From Isochrysis galbana (Eukaryota > Haptophyta > Isochrysidales > Isochrysidaceae), in NCBI GenBank assembly GCA_018136815.1, contig CM030935.1:1794204-1858203 (forward strand): a stretch of 64,000 nt of DNA. Direction: 5' to 3'. Made by a program: the position numbers and the translations under genes. Below are positions 20,701 to 27,825 of this stretch, one piece after another. Numbering within the stretch: the stretch's first letter is position 1; each line of letters starts with the position of its first letter. Below the pieces are notes generated by a model. It was not told the origin of the DNA, made no database searches, and saw nothing but the letters and a program-made list of their open reading frames with translations.

Positions 20701-21320
20701 TCTACCGTATCCACTACGACGACATAAAATTCAATAGCGAGCATGTCATACGAAGAACAATCATACGATTTACCGAACTCTGCAAAGCGGCACACTTCGG
20801 CAACTCCACCGACACGTCTAGAAGAGCCCAAGCTGACATGGGCCGCCAACCCAAAAAAAGAATAGACACAAACGACTTCCGCCCACTCTTCCAACCCATA
20901 GATAACGAAGAACTAGCACCAAGCCTCAAACTAACACGATTAGCACAAAAACTAAAGATAGAACACATAATCAAACACGAAAAAGCAAAACAAGAAGAAA
21001 ACCTGAGATAACCCCAGGGGGCGCTAGATGAAGCACCCCGCGAACGAAGATCACCTTGGGGAAAGCCGCATGGCTGGGCCCCCACACAGCGGCGCACACG
21101 AGTGCGCTCCACACAAAACAGATTACAAAAGGCCCGTCCTCCCCCTCCCCCAGCGTTAGACCCAAAGTAGTGTACGTGGGCCGACCCCCCGAAACCAAAC
21201 AAAAAGGAACGAGGGGGGGAACGGGAAGGGGAGAGAGGGTAGGGCGAAGGCGATGTCAGGTGTAGACCCCAGGAAAGGGGATGGCGGCTAGCAACGTAGT
21301 AGGCACCTTCAAGAATTTTT
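14783..21320 (+). mobile_element. full-length LINE retrotransposon, 6.54 kb
   Basis: The element is bounded by a perfect 20-bp duplication. It starts CAACTATCGTTAAAACGATA, in which CTATCGT and ACGATAG form a 7-bp stem with a TAAA loop, and the ATG of its only ORF follows at 14808. The 5' UTR is therefore just 25 nt. The 3' UTR is about 309 nt and ends GGCACCTTCAAGAATTTTT, an end also seen in truncated copies at 44095-44236 (+) and 61932-62150 (-). The unbroken ORF, intact catalytic motifs and perfect duplication suggest recent, possibly current activity. The target was the T/A tail of another repeat, consistent with target-primed reverse transcription at a T-rich nick. Confidence 0.93.
14808..21011 (+). 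CDS. LINE polyprotein: CCCH fingers, AP endonuclease, reverse transcriptase, zinc knuckle
   Basis: 2067 residues in one frame. Residues 1-220 are low-complexity Pro/His/Thr-rich. Residues 230-530 form a conserved unnamed domain also present in the broken copy at 32345-33640. Residues about 534-615 carry Cys/His clusters: C534-x7-C-x8-C-x3-H, then CVLGPECLYLH. The apurinic-type endonuclease spans about 632-880 (ASFNINGTRN, LLQELHAY, GGDFNC, SSDHLPLLG). The reverse transcriptase spans about 1100-1420 (FKKGDARDPRNYRPITLL, LALDWEKAFDRV, GVPQGCPLSPLAFLL, FADD at 1348-1351). A zf-RVT-type knuckle CRLCSLAKETSTHLGHC begins at 1889. I see no RNase H domain and no separate ORF1; the N-terminal region probably serves as nucleic-acid chaperone. 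The domain order fits the L1/Tx1-like group; the exact clade needs a tree. Confidence 0.95.
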   Translation: MERAPLPSPSTVTPATPDDQAMLDAAQLKRPREGAPLTQVRTRLAPCRPQKAENQQAHHGQHGPHNPHHLPASIGQPPYEPSRLQAAPHRESLTAGPLHCRGTDLVHKHEAQAWPDTTPTPWGEQPVWCTTVCIKSRICLTDPKGHYNQRHQSHSTPPPTPRAAGRQPLSRTSQETKPATAPKGDNTTHTKRTRKQHEPVAAAPDRTHQEGSTMRPKTYHTHSPNLPTLTAYLQMNDTEGIEQELEPLAFNITDKIIITFSSTDRDINIKDEAALSAIVAHLNRLEGVDLEPDFISKSASGPWEILVTADCANQFRDTFKNTTSFQTIGVNAPINLKYQTLNEKAKDLPQASSKALATAFKDVSAHLVVRNYQFEMKSLITLSTLAKAVENQGFHYLQGNQERTKVVTSEGVIVTQGKKEVYHLYVAPKNGSFTAFEFPRKILLNIKGKPYPLDYAIRDCKELGGDIKSLSLHAGPKGCKGYFKGYAQVFKPPLRVCTCEEEREARLMRVQQRQLAPPKKTLHDTINPDALGACTRFPLGKCPMNIKGKRCNRSHNYEKAWADGVCLVPCAFPKADTLPLAKRPKGGTCVLGPECLYLHKCAAAQLCKYFPNAAITYAQTFDSSLGYPGEGPITVASFNINGTRNGALCSVLSQARKAKVDIVLLQELHAYTDGSHSRTCMTAKAMGWHMVHSPANQADQASGVGVAIRDSSPRVELLPDTAEVLIEGRCLKVQCRIDGINIEVISIYLSANPHLRTTQIETLAQSGIGAELNTIIGGDFNCVEDAQRDTRAQQKEATYTNVGGVQLRDTMQKLGFVDAHTLTNGHRSGGFTRLSNTIHTRIDRIYTPSHRSTIAWQTIGPHPSLFTGKGSSDHLPLLGTFDLAGHNPDRRYDIRINLDLLDDKRIRATIAHLWKSNIGADTPDDTLGEAWYNAKKAVASYLLWLTKNTEDPSPTTPLITQLALIGIELGNESPNPHKLDKMRELNEAIAHARSTRTPTRKASFDALKHEERMTKEFFRRFQSKTTNQAIPELFMTDNWEAPGEADRPATTNDDEIRNQLRKYYKWLYQERVNVRDPDLEEALKEHTLTPSDSLQLEGAIKMEELTTAIRSIGAGKSAGPDAIPAEFYANFESLVKHDFLRLLNTALATGELHYTMREGDIILLFKKGDARDPRNYRPITLLQSDYKILAKILTNRLKIVIGNIISKDQLGFVPKRLIGEATHLLQLTKAYLDESGDPGILLALDWEKAFDRVSWAFYHIALDLLKFGEDFKRYAKTLTNPSARPIRYIKTNGGRSFPFAIGSGVPQGCPLSPLAFLLTAEALTRVINNDDNINGIIINGAEIKISQFADDTQLLTTDYHSLRRALKWVDRYAKASCGKPNEAKFEGLRMGSLRRKPPPGDFKQFNWLKSTDYATILGVPLGDHNAIKRFWRKLAERIARKTTAYAPITKSLSILGKTKVANFLIYSIPRYWLQTLDPPQWFHRHLKEQTDIILWTNHRTGRKLQWIKHPEAPLEGDTPNGPNLGLGLLDWPNHVKALRAKWILNYLDARQSNWKQILDAWFCRTKLGRAAVISTTPTHRLTDGIFGKSRLPTFWKKALETFRTLPIVRLSLSEAGALSQPIWYNPNIRGPSIAPLWVELWSSLECNVVHNTYVDGDTTAFTKEECEQCFPNNDTYARFKGEYIHKQSFLDSWQLIIDHADVLRSATFQPTPKTSQTSDDPNATETEPIPPPEIYINKEGEYFLRRHNEWYEVELSYLGTPIIGNRLLLPPTDLDKHPPAKWGEGYKGNRIQAYPLPEEYSIDGSTPLDKTEVSHITSALRSKTTKYRGQKGPSRWQERLPVSHDTWKHLARIYTSQLITSRDSYMHFQHIAHRRIGTYNRFPNRDSTCRLCSLAKETSTHLGHCTALDNIFETLDALTDSTLTRLVTTPADKATDRLFIIPDNPTSRSREILYLLAWRYILTDFYRIHYDDIKFNSEHVIRRTIIRFTELCKAAHFGNSTDTSRRAQADMGRQPKKRIDTNDFRPLFQPIDNEELAPSLKLTRLAQKLKIEHIIKHEKAKQEENLR

Positions 21321-21340
21321 TTTTATTATTATTATCAAAT
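21321..21340 (+). repeat. right target-site duplication of the LINE
   Basis: Exact copy of 14763-14782. Confidence 0.9.
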
Positions 21341-21377
21341 AGTAGTATCATTCAGCGTATCATTCATGAGTCTTGAG

Positions 21378-23039
21378 TCATGAGGAGCAGAGTTCACACG
21401 TCTGACAAATAGCAGGCGCTTTGTTTGCGACTGCACGCTCCCATGTGGACCGGCGGCCGTAGATGACGATTGAGCAGCCGTCCCCATCCGGTGAGGGTAT
21501 GACGACAGCACCAATAGCCATGTCGGAATCGACGTCACCCGTCCTGCCGTTCAAAGGCAATGGGCGCACACCTGGGGCCACCCGCGCAAGAAGAAGCCCG
21601 TCCTCATTGAGCCATCGAGATGCGGCACAACCAAGTACGTACATTTCTGACAAAGAATGCTCATCAAACACCTTCCCATTCAGGACAACGAGGTCGTATT
21701 GTGCAGCCGAATCCGCCGGCAACGATTCAATGGTCTCAAGGAGCGCCCCGCTACCCCTAACAACTTGCACACGCGCCTCTAGCCCAGCTGCTTTCAGATG
21801 TGCGGTGCACATTCCGGCAGCTTGTACATCTTGCTCTATCGTTACGATGCGGCCAGTCTCACCCACAGCACTCGCAAGCCACATCGTCGTGTACCCCGAT
21901 TGGGAGCCAACTTCAAGCACACGTCGCGTCGGTGCCATCCGCCCCAGCATGTGGAGGAGCCAACCATATCGATGCCCGTTTATGTTAGCGCCCGAAGCAA
22001 TGCGCGCTGAGCGCATGGCTGACGGCTCACCATTACACACAGCATTGAGATACGACTGTAGGATGTCAACGGATGTTGACCAGCCTGGCCAATGGCCACC
22101 TGCACCGGATGAGCCGACCCCCTCCACTTTCCCTCCTCCATGAAGCTCATCTCGCCGAGTCTTTACACTACTTGATATTCCATGGTCATGAGAGTCCTCG
22201 ACCAAGGCCGGGGTCGGGACAACCGCAGAGACCTGATCGCCGCCGAGCGCCTTCTGAGCAAAGGAAAGCCCGTCACGAAGCGGCACAATGAGTTGCACGG
22301 TTCGCGCATCACTCCCTACATGACGGTTGAATCCATCCATCGCGTCTCTAAGAGCGGTTAGACGTCGCTCACGCGACGACTGCGCCTTGGTGGCAGCGTT
22401 ATTGGGCTCACCGGAGCGCTGTCCAAGAGTATCCAGAGCATACTTCTCCAGCACTTGCCCCTTCCAGAGTATGTTGTCCGCGATGATGAGGCCGTCAGAG
22501 GAGAGGAGGGATCGTCCAAGCAATTCTTCGTAGTACGTGATGTAGCGCTTCTTGTCTGCATCAATGAAGACCAGGTCAAATGGAGGCTCGGAAGGGGGGA
22601 ACGAGATGATGGTCTCGAGCGCATCACCCACTTCGAGACGAACACGTGAATCGAGCCCAGAGAGCTGCAAATGTCGTCGACAAACTTCAGCTGCACGGGG
22701 ATCGCGCTCCAATGAGACAACGGTGCCGGCCTCGCCAACTGCTGCAGCGAGCCAAACCGTGGCGTAGCCAGTGAATGTTCCGATCTCGAGGATGCGGCGC
22801 GCGCCCGCCATCCTCGCGAGCATGTGCAAGAGCCGGCCCTGCCGGGCCCCGCTCATCATGTGAGCTCCTGACGGGAAGACCTCGCCCGTCTGCTGTCGGA
22901 GCGCCGTGAGAGGCGGTGGCTCTCCTGCGCAGCTGAGCTGCGAGGAGTGCGAGACGAGTGCACGCAGGCCAAAGAGCGGGCTGGTGCAGGCGAGGCGCGC
23001 CGCGCGCAGCAGCAGCAGCAGGCTCGGCCCGAGAGCCAT
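21378..23039 (-). CDS. tandem-domain class I O-methyltransferase (CCoAOMT-like), second domain degenerate
   Basis: Single exon, 553 residues. The first 35 residues are hydrophobic/basic (MALGPSLLLLLRAARLACTS) and may target an organelle or the ER. Domain 1 (about 45-265) is a complete caffeoyl-CoA/catechol-type O-methyltransferase: ILEIGTFTGYATVWLAAAV (SAM motif I), VVSLERD, then DLVFIDADKKRYITYYE with the metal-binding DAD, and a DNILWKGQV motif. Domain 2 (about 320-540) repeats the fold (VLEVGSQSGYTTMWLASAV, IVTIEQD), but the metal site is lost: DLVVLNGKVFDEHS replaces DLVFIDADKK and no DN motif is seen. The protein is thus a duplicated, fused pair with a probably non-catalytic second half. 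The substrate is unknown; the family methylates catechol hydroxyls in a divalent-metal-dependent way. The C-terminus CQTCELCSS is Cys-rich. Confidence 0.85.
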   Translation of the reverse strand: MALGPSLLLLLRAARLACTSPLFGLRALVSHSSQLSCAGEPPPLTALRQQTGEVFPSGAHMMSGARQGRLLHMLARMAGARRILEIGTFTGYATVWLAAAVGEAGTVVSLERDPRAAEVCRRHLQLSGLDSRVRLEVGDALETIISFPPSEPPFDLVFIDADKKRYITYYEELLGRSLLSSDGLIIADNILWKGQVLEKYALDTLGQRSGEPNNAATKAQSSRERRLTALRDAMDGFNRHVGSDARTVQLIVPLRDGLSFAQKALGGDQVSAVVPTPALVEDSHDHGISSSVKTRRDELHGGGKVEGVGSSGAGGHWPGWSTSVDILQSYLNAVCNGEPSAMRSARIASGANINGHRYGWLLHMLGRMAPTRRVLEVGSQSGYTTMWLASAVGETGRIVTIEQDVQAAGMCTAHLKAAGLEARVQVVRGSGALLETIESLPADSAAQYDLVVLNGKVFDEHSLSEMYVLGCAASRWLNEDGLLLARVAPGVRPLPLNGRTGDVDSDMAIGAVVIPSPDGDGCSIVIYGRRSTWERAVANKAPAICQTCELCSS

Positions 23040-23486
23040 ATCCCCGCTCTCCTCCGCCTTCGCTCACCCTTACCCTCCCTCGCCCTTTCTCTCACCCCCT
23101 CCGCCTTGCTCCCTCTCTCTCGCCCTCTGTCCCCTCTCCCCCTCTCGTCCCTCTCCCTCCTTCCCTCCCTTCCCTTCTCTCTCCCTTGCTTCTTCTCCCT
23201 GCCTTCCTCCTTCTCCTTCCCTCCCTCGCTCGCTCTCTCGCTCCCTCTCTCCCTCCCTCTCCCTCCCTCCTTCCCGCCCGCTCGGCCCAGCAGAGAGCGT
23301 CGAGCGACGCGTCGGTCCGCAGGTCTCTCTCTCTTCACATGGCGTTCACGCCCGCATGATCTATCATCGTTCATAGTTCATCACCGGCACCCAAAGCAGA
23401 TCACCCGATCACCCCCATGGACCGGGTGGACCGCATCAAAAAAATAGTACTAGTAGTAATTATTGTTATATCCTAGCCAGAGGCCA
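23040..23486. other. 5' flank of the methyltransferase, CT-rich
   Basis: About 240 bases of strongly asymmetric CCCTCTCTC sequence (23045-23280), then mixed sequence with a 15-base relic of a SINE-like 3' end (GTTATATCCTAGCCA at 23464-23478). The antisense frames here are low-complexity and not believable. Confidence 0.5.
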
Positions 23487-23790
23487 TTGAAAAAAAAACC
23501 TTTTAATATTCTTACCGCACTCGCGGCGAATGGAACCACTACCCACTACAAGTAGCATGTAGCATACTCTCTACACCCCCATTCCCCGGCCCTTCTCCCC
23601 CCGCCATCAGGCGTCTCCCCCCGTACACTACCTACTAGGGGGATTGGGGTGGAGGGCTTAGATATGGTCCGGTGGCCCGCGCCACCCCCCGGTGATCTTT
23701 CCCCCCCTTCCTTCTGTGTCTCCGAGTGGGCGGCCCACACTGTCTCGTCTTATCCTGTAAACAGGCGCGAGACTTACCGAGGCGGCTTGC
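23487..23790 (-). mobile_element. second non-autonomous family, 5'-truncated copy
   Basis: Reverse complement of 14286-14570 with few changes, ending in a poly(A)-like run on the minus strand (AAAAAAAAA on plus at 23489). It is truncated at GGTAAGTCTC. Confidence 0.75.
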
Positions 23791-23824
23791 CTTCATTTGG
23801 TCTCCTTTCCCTTCCAGTCTCACC

Positions 23825-24700
23825 CTACCATGAGCCCCCCCCCGCGAGCACCCCGAAGGAGAGGCCCAGGAGCACCACGTACGCGACGAGAACGGCGTCG
23901 CCTTGGCTCGGCATGAGGGCGCGCCCCGAGAGGGCCTGGTAGACGCCCACGCCGAGCACGGCGTAGCCCGTCCCCTTGTGCGCGACCCGCCACACGGCGC
24001 GGCGTGTGGTGCGGGCGGCGGGCGTGCCGCGCACGAGCGCGTTGAGCGGCTGCAGCAGGGCGAGGGCGAAGGCGACGATCCCGAGCGTGTGATGGGGGTG
24101 CGAGAAGTGGCGCCCTCGGGGCACCGACGCGACGGCGAGCGCGACGCCGGCGGCGGCCACCGCAAGGCCGCTTCCCTGCGAGAGCGGGGGGGGGGTGCCT
24201 TGTTTCGTGGGAGGGAGGGCCGATGGGGGGGGGGCGAGGAGGGAGAAACACACCTGCACCACGCGATGCACACGGAGCCAGCGGCCGCCGGTGAGCCGGG
24301 AGCGCCAAGCGAGCGATAAAAAGGCGCCCGAGGGGAGGAGCACGCCCCACGCGACGGCGACGGACATGAGCACACCGTGGGCGAGCAGCGGCAGGGTGGG
24401 CGGGGACGCGGAGGAAGGGGGCGAGGACGCGGGGGAGGAAGGGGGCGAGGGCGCGGAGATAGGGGGCGAGGACACGGGGGAGGAAGGGGCCGAGAGAGGG
24501 GTCGTACCCACCGCGAGCGGCGGCGGCGCGCAGACAGGCATGCTCCTCGAGGTCCTCGACGACTCGTCCCCCGCGAGCGAGATGTCGTCGGTAGAGAAGC
24601 CGAGCAGCTCGCCCTCGTCCACACCGACGCTCCACACGCAGCAGGGGTCCCCCAGCTCCATCCCAGAGGCCATTGAGGATAAGCGCGGCAAAGTACCAAC
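23825..24700 (-). CDS. cytochrome b561-domain membrane protein
   Basis: The frame from about 24700 to the TAG at 23825 encodes membrane spans with the four heme-ligand histidines of the b561 core: LLAHGVLM, GRWLRVHRVVQ, FSHPHHTLG and WRVAHKGTGYAVLG. A probable in-frame 78-nt intron (24253-24176, GTGTGT...CGCAG) lies between the second and third. The segment before the first span is Pro/Ser-rich (low complexity). b561 proteins pass electrons across membranes, typically from ascorbate, and often carry an N-terminal DOMON domain, which I do not see here. The start is not fixed, and the exons upstream on the same strand (24663-26815) may belong to the same gene. Confidence 0.7.
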   Translation of the reverse strand, partial: VGTLPRLSSMASGMELGDPCCVWSVGVDEGELLGFSTDDISLAGDESSRTSRSMPVCAPPPLAVGTTPLSAPSSPVSSPPISAPSPPSSPASSPPSSASPPTLPLLAHGVLMSVAVAWGVLLPSGAFLSLAWRSRLTGGRWLRVHRVVQVCFSLLAPPPSALPPTKQGTPPPLSQGSGLAVAAAGVALAVASVPRGRHFSHPHHTLGIVAFALALLQPLNALVRGTPAARTTRRAVWRVAHKGTGYAVLGVGVYQALSGRALMPSQGDAVLVAYVVLLGLSFGVLAGGGSW

Positions 24701-26815
24701 TAATCTCGCTGAGCGTGATTTTGGTGGCGTGCTGGAAGATGTTGCCCAACGCCAACGCTTGGAGGTAGCCCTTGTCCCTTGTACTTGTTCGTCCGTGTTT
24801 ACCATCATCTTCTCCCGCATGCCCATGCCCACCGTCATGACCTTGTTGAACCAAGAGAATGGATGGGCAGACGCATTGAGAGCTACAAGGTGAGATGGCG
24901 TCCAGTCGGGGTTACCCTGAAACGCGGGACGAGTGAGGGCGGACGGCAAGGGATCCCACTGCCACTACCTGCAGTGATGGTGCATCAGTACTGACGTCAG
25001 TTTTTTACATCAGTGTCAGTTCACCTCAAGCTGACAACTGATGTCAGTTGTCAGTTGTCAGCAGCTTGGAGCGGGGAGAAAAACAAAACACGCAGTCCTC
25101 TTTACTTTCTACAGCCAAAGAAAAAAATTGGGAAAACAAGCCAAATTGGGATTCGAACTCGTGCCCAGCGTCGCACACCGCACGCACAGTGCATCCTGAG
25201 CCGCAAGGGGCCCGTTATCGAACTAAATTGGGCGTTTTGTGGTATTCAGATTTGCAGCAAAGACACAGGTCACTGATGTCAGCTGATATTCTGCTCGCTC
25301 AGAGCCTTTGAGGTGATGTCAGCTGATGGACCTCATCAGCTGACATCAGAACTAAGTTTATACTTAGTTCGCCCATGGGGGGGCACGAGCCCCCCCCTCT
25401 CTCCACTCCTCCCCTGCCATGGGGGAGGATCCACCCACTCTCCTGGCACGCCTGATGGCCTGCCAGGAGCACACAGCCCTGCTGACCCATTCCCCTCCCT
25501 ACAGGCCCGCCTGACTCGCCCGCCCTGGCCCGTCGTGGCCTGCCCATTCCTCTGACCAGCCCCTCCTCCCCCTGGGCCCCCTGTTCAGGACCCCCCAGCC
25601 AGCTCCAGTCGACCCGCAGGGGCTCGGAGCGCCAGCGAGGGAGAGGCAGGAGGGGCCAGGGCCATGCCCCAGCCTCACCTGCCCCCTGAGTTGTGCTCCC
25701 AGGCCCTGCAGGCCATCTGGGGACCTGAGCGAGGGGCCGCAGGCGCGCGCCATGGGCCCCCGCCGCAGGGAAGAGAGGAGGAAAAGGGAAGAGGGAGGGG
25801 AGGGGGGAGCGGCAGCTCTCCCCTCCGGCAGATACGTGTCTTCTCGCCCCGTTTGGGTAAGAGAAGACGGGGGCGCCAGAGCCAGGAGGGAAGGGCCGCG
25901 GCTCGCCGCGGCCACTCGCACTAGCGAGGGAGATTAGCGCTTCTGGGCCCCTATCTCACGAGTGCCCCCCCCCCCCTGCGTTGCTTTTACCCGAAAGGGG
26001 TTTTCCCCCAGCGTGGACTCGAGGAGAGGACGCGCTGGGGTGCGCGGGGTCGGTGCGTGCACTGGGGGGAGGACAAATATCGAGGGGAGGGGGCGGTGCC
26101 CCCTCCCCCCGGTAGCACTCGGACACCTGGCTCGTCAGGCATGGCGGGATTCCGGGACGGAAAAGTTGTGTCCAATTAGCTAGTGGGGTTGGCTAGGATA
26201 TAACATTAATTATTTTATTTTATTTATTCATCAGCTGACATCAGCTACTGATGTCAGTGTTAGCTCGAAGTTGGTGTCAGCTGACGGACTGATGCACCAT
26301 CACTGACTACCTGTCCTTGTCCGACTTGCGCGGACCACGCAAACTGCAACTCGACGGGATCGACTGCAAAAGCGGGGCCCGCCGGCCCGCCGTTGCAGAG
26401 CAGCTTGGAGTCGTTCGCCAAGGGTGGTCTTGTTGGCATAGACGCATAGACCGGCTGGCCGCGCCACATGACAAATGCTGAAGGCGAGAGGCGCTCCATC
26501 ACCATCACCATCAGGATCGTCTTCAACGAGTGCATTGGATGTATACCGCACTCCTCGTGTGTCAGCTTGAACTTCTTTTCGATGTCGTAAAAGCTGTGGT
26601 ACGGGTCAATGTACCCATGCTTCTTTTCGAGCATGAGGTAATGCCTACGTACCGGTCTTATCAATGGCTCACCTATCAATGGCGTAGGGATACGGAAAGT
26701 CGTTCGCTCCTATAGGCGACACGAATGCGACAATCTCGTCGACGGCCTCAAATTCAAACACTTCGATGCCCACGAAAAAGTACTTGAGGTCGCCGATGTA
26801 GAAGAGCAAAGAGTT
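24663..26815 (-). CDS. conserved multi-exon gene of unknown function, intron invaded by nested transposons
   Basis: Exon A (about 26815-26673) reads FYIGDLKYFFVGIEVFEFEA and ANDFPYPYAID. Exon B (26644-26311) reads HYLMLEKKHGYIDPYHSFYD and THEECGIHP. Exon C (from 24916) reads GNPDWTPSHLVALNASAHPF, NKVMTVGMGMREKMMVNTDE, then GYLQALALGNIFQHATKI and SEISWYFAALILNGLW. The splice phases A-B and B-C join exactly. Intron A-B is only 28 nt and intron B-C now holds the MITE at 24972-26305. Exon C needs a one-base shift at the GGG near 24776, probably a sequence error. Exon A's upstream side also lacks a clean frame. FYPYA/DPY-type motifs faintly recall proteins of large DNA viruses, but I cannot name the family. 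The end of the gene, and whether it continues into the b561 frame, is unresolved. Confidence 0.5.
24964..24971 (+). repeat. left 8-bp target duplication of MITE
   Basis: ACTACCTG, repeated at 26306-26313. The minus-strand reading CAGGTAGT is the exon end plus splice donor. Confidence 0.85.
25148..25204 (-). other. tRNA-like Pol III promoter pair (A- and B-box-like)
   Basis: On the minus strand, GCGGCTCAGGATG resembles a tRNA D-arm/A box; 31 nt later GAGTTCGAATCCC is a good B box/T-loop. Acceptor and T stems do not pair well, so this is a tRNA-derived relic rather than a tRNA gene. It is followed by TTTTTTTC, a possible Pol III stop. Confidence 0.4.
25333..25349 (+). repeat. left target-site duplication of SINE-like element
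   Basis: TCATCAGCTGACATCAG, repeated at 26228-26244. Similar motifs are common in the host MITE, so some ambiguity of the exact edge is possible. Confidence 0.75.
25350..26227 (+). mobile_element. full-length SINE-like retroelement (878 bp) with 5' terminal hairpin
   Basis: It starts exactly after the duplication with AACTAAGT-TTAT-ACTTAGTT, CGCCC ATGG, a GGGGGGCACGAGCCCCCC stem and the CTCTCTCCACTCCTCCCCTG body. The middle modules follow (CCCCGTTTGGGTAAGAGAAG, CCGCGGCTCGCCGCGG, GGACTCGAGGAGAGGACG). It ends GTTGGCTAGGATATAACATT and an ATTATTTTATTTTATTTAT tail. The element carries no protein domain, and the frames through it are GC-skew artefacts. A 3' A/T tail with a 17-bp duplication indicates target-primed reverse transcription by a LINE enzyme supplied in trans. 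Confidence 0.85.
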
Positions 26816-27823
26816 CCCTCCTTGTCCTCATCGTCATCGCCAGTAGCAGTAGTCGTAGGTAGGGTTCGGGATTTTCGGGCGGCTCGTCGTCGTCCGACGG
26901 CCGACGGATAAGCCTCGGCCTCGAGGTCAATATCAATGCTCCCAGCGCCCTCACAGCGCCCTCGGGCGTGCTCCGCGTGGCGGCCCACCATGAGAGAGCG
27001 CGGTGAAGCGGTGAAGCACCTTCGCAGGTGCTTCCCCCCGCCTCTTAAGCTCTTAAGAGGTACAGACCGGTCATGTTTCTGTTTGTTTGTGTGGTGGCTT
27101 GGCAGGTGGCGGGTGGCGGGTGGCGCATGGCGCATGGTGCATGGTGCATCAAGGTGCAAGGTGCAAGGCTACAGGCTACTGGCTTCCGGAATACTATTCC
27201 TATTATTGCTATTGGCGGTGGCGGCACTAAGCACTAAGCACTAAGCACTAACTCTCATTGCTCATTGCTCATTGTCATTGTATCATTATATGATCAGTAA
27301 GATCGGGCGAAAACGCCGCATCCACACAGACACACAGCAGCAATCACAATAAGGTCGGCAACAGACCCGACCCCGACCCCCGACCCCGTCGCCCGTCGCA
27401 AGCAGGTTCGTAGGTTTAGGTTAGGTCGCAGGGGGTGGGGGTGGCGGCAGGACAACAAAACGAAACCCCAAGGGCAGTTTTCTTTTTGCTCTGTGGGCGT
27501 TGCTTTTCCCTCCGTGGCTCTCTCCAAATGGTATTTTTGACAAGAAAGGAGAGAAAGAGAGAGCGCAAGGGGGGGAAGGAGAGAGAGGATTTGCACGGTG
27601 GGAACAGAAGTAGTAGAGAAGATGGACCGTGTTGAGATATATTCAAGGTGTCAGACAGACCGATGGAAGAGAGGGAGAGCGAGGAGAGAAGTGCTGTCAG
27701 ATTCGCTGGAAGAGTGTGTAGAGATATAAGAAAGTGGCTCGGAAGGCAGCGGGTGGCGAGGGCCTGCTCTGCCCTACTCTCTAGCTCTGTAACGAGCGCC
27801 GGGCGAGGCAAGAGGAGAGAAAG

Positions 27824-27825
<2 letters not shown>
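26816..27825. other. intergenic, short repeats
   Basis: It contains a GCATGGTGCATCAAGGTGCA microrepeat zone (27110-27170), a (GCACTAA)n stretch (27224-27250), a CTCATTG repeat and CCCCGACC repeats. A DDDEDKEG-type acidic stretch sits in frame before exon A but is not a proven exon. Confidence 0.4.

Larger units (their letters stand above)
24972..26305. mobile_element. hAT-like MITE with 18-bp perfect inverted ends, containing a SINE
   Basis: The ends are CAGTGATGGTGCATCAGT (24972-24989) and its exact complement (26288-26305), with an 8-bp duplication outside. 8-bp duplications and CAGTG ends fit hAT-type elements. Without the SINE and its duplication the element is about 439 bp. The interior is full of short CAGCTGATGTCAG and TGACATCAG inverted motifs and holds a tRNA-like segment. 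No transposase frame is present, so it is non-autonomous. Confidence 0.85.

Noticed and set aside
24377-24676. Arg/Gly-rich plus-strand frame
   Set aside because: Antisense of the Pro/Ser linker of the b561 protein.
25060-25350. Complete tRNA gene
   Set aside because: A and B boxes are present but acceptor and T stems do not pair.
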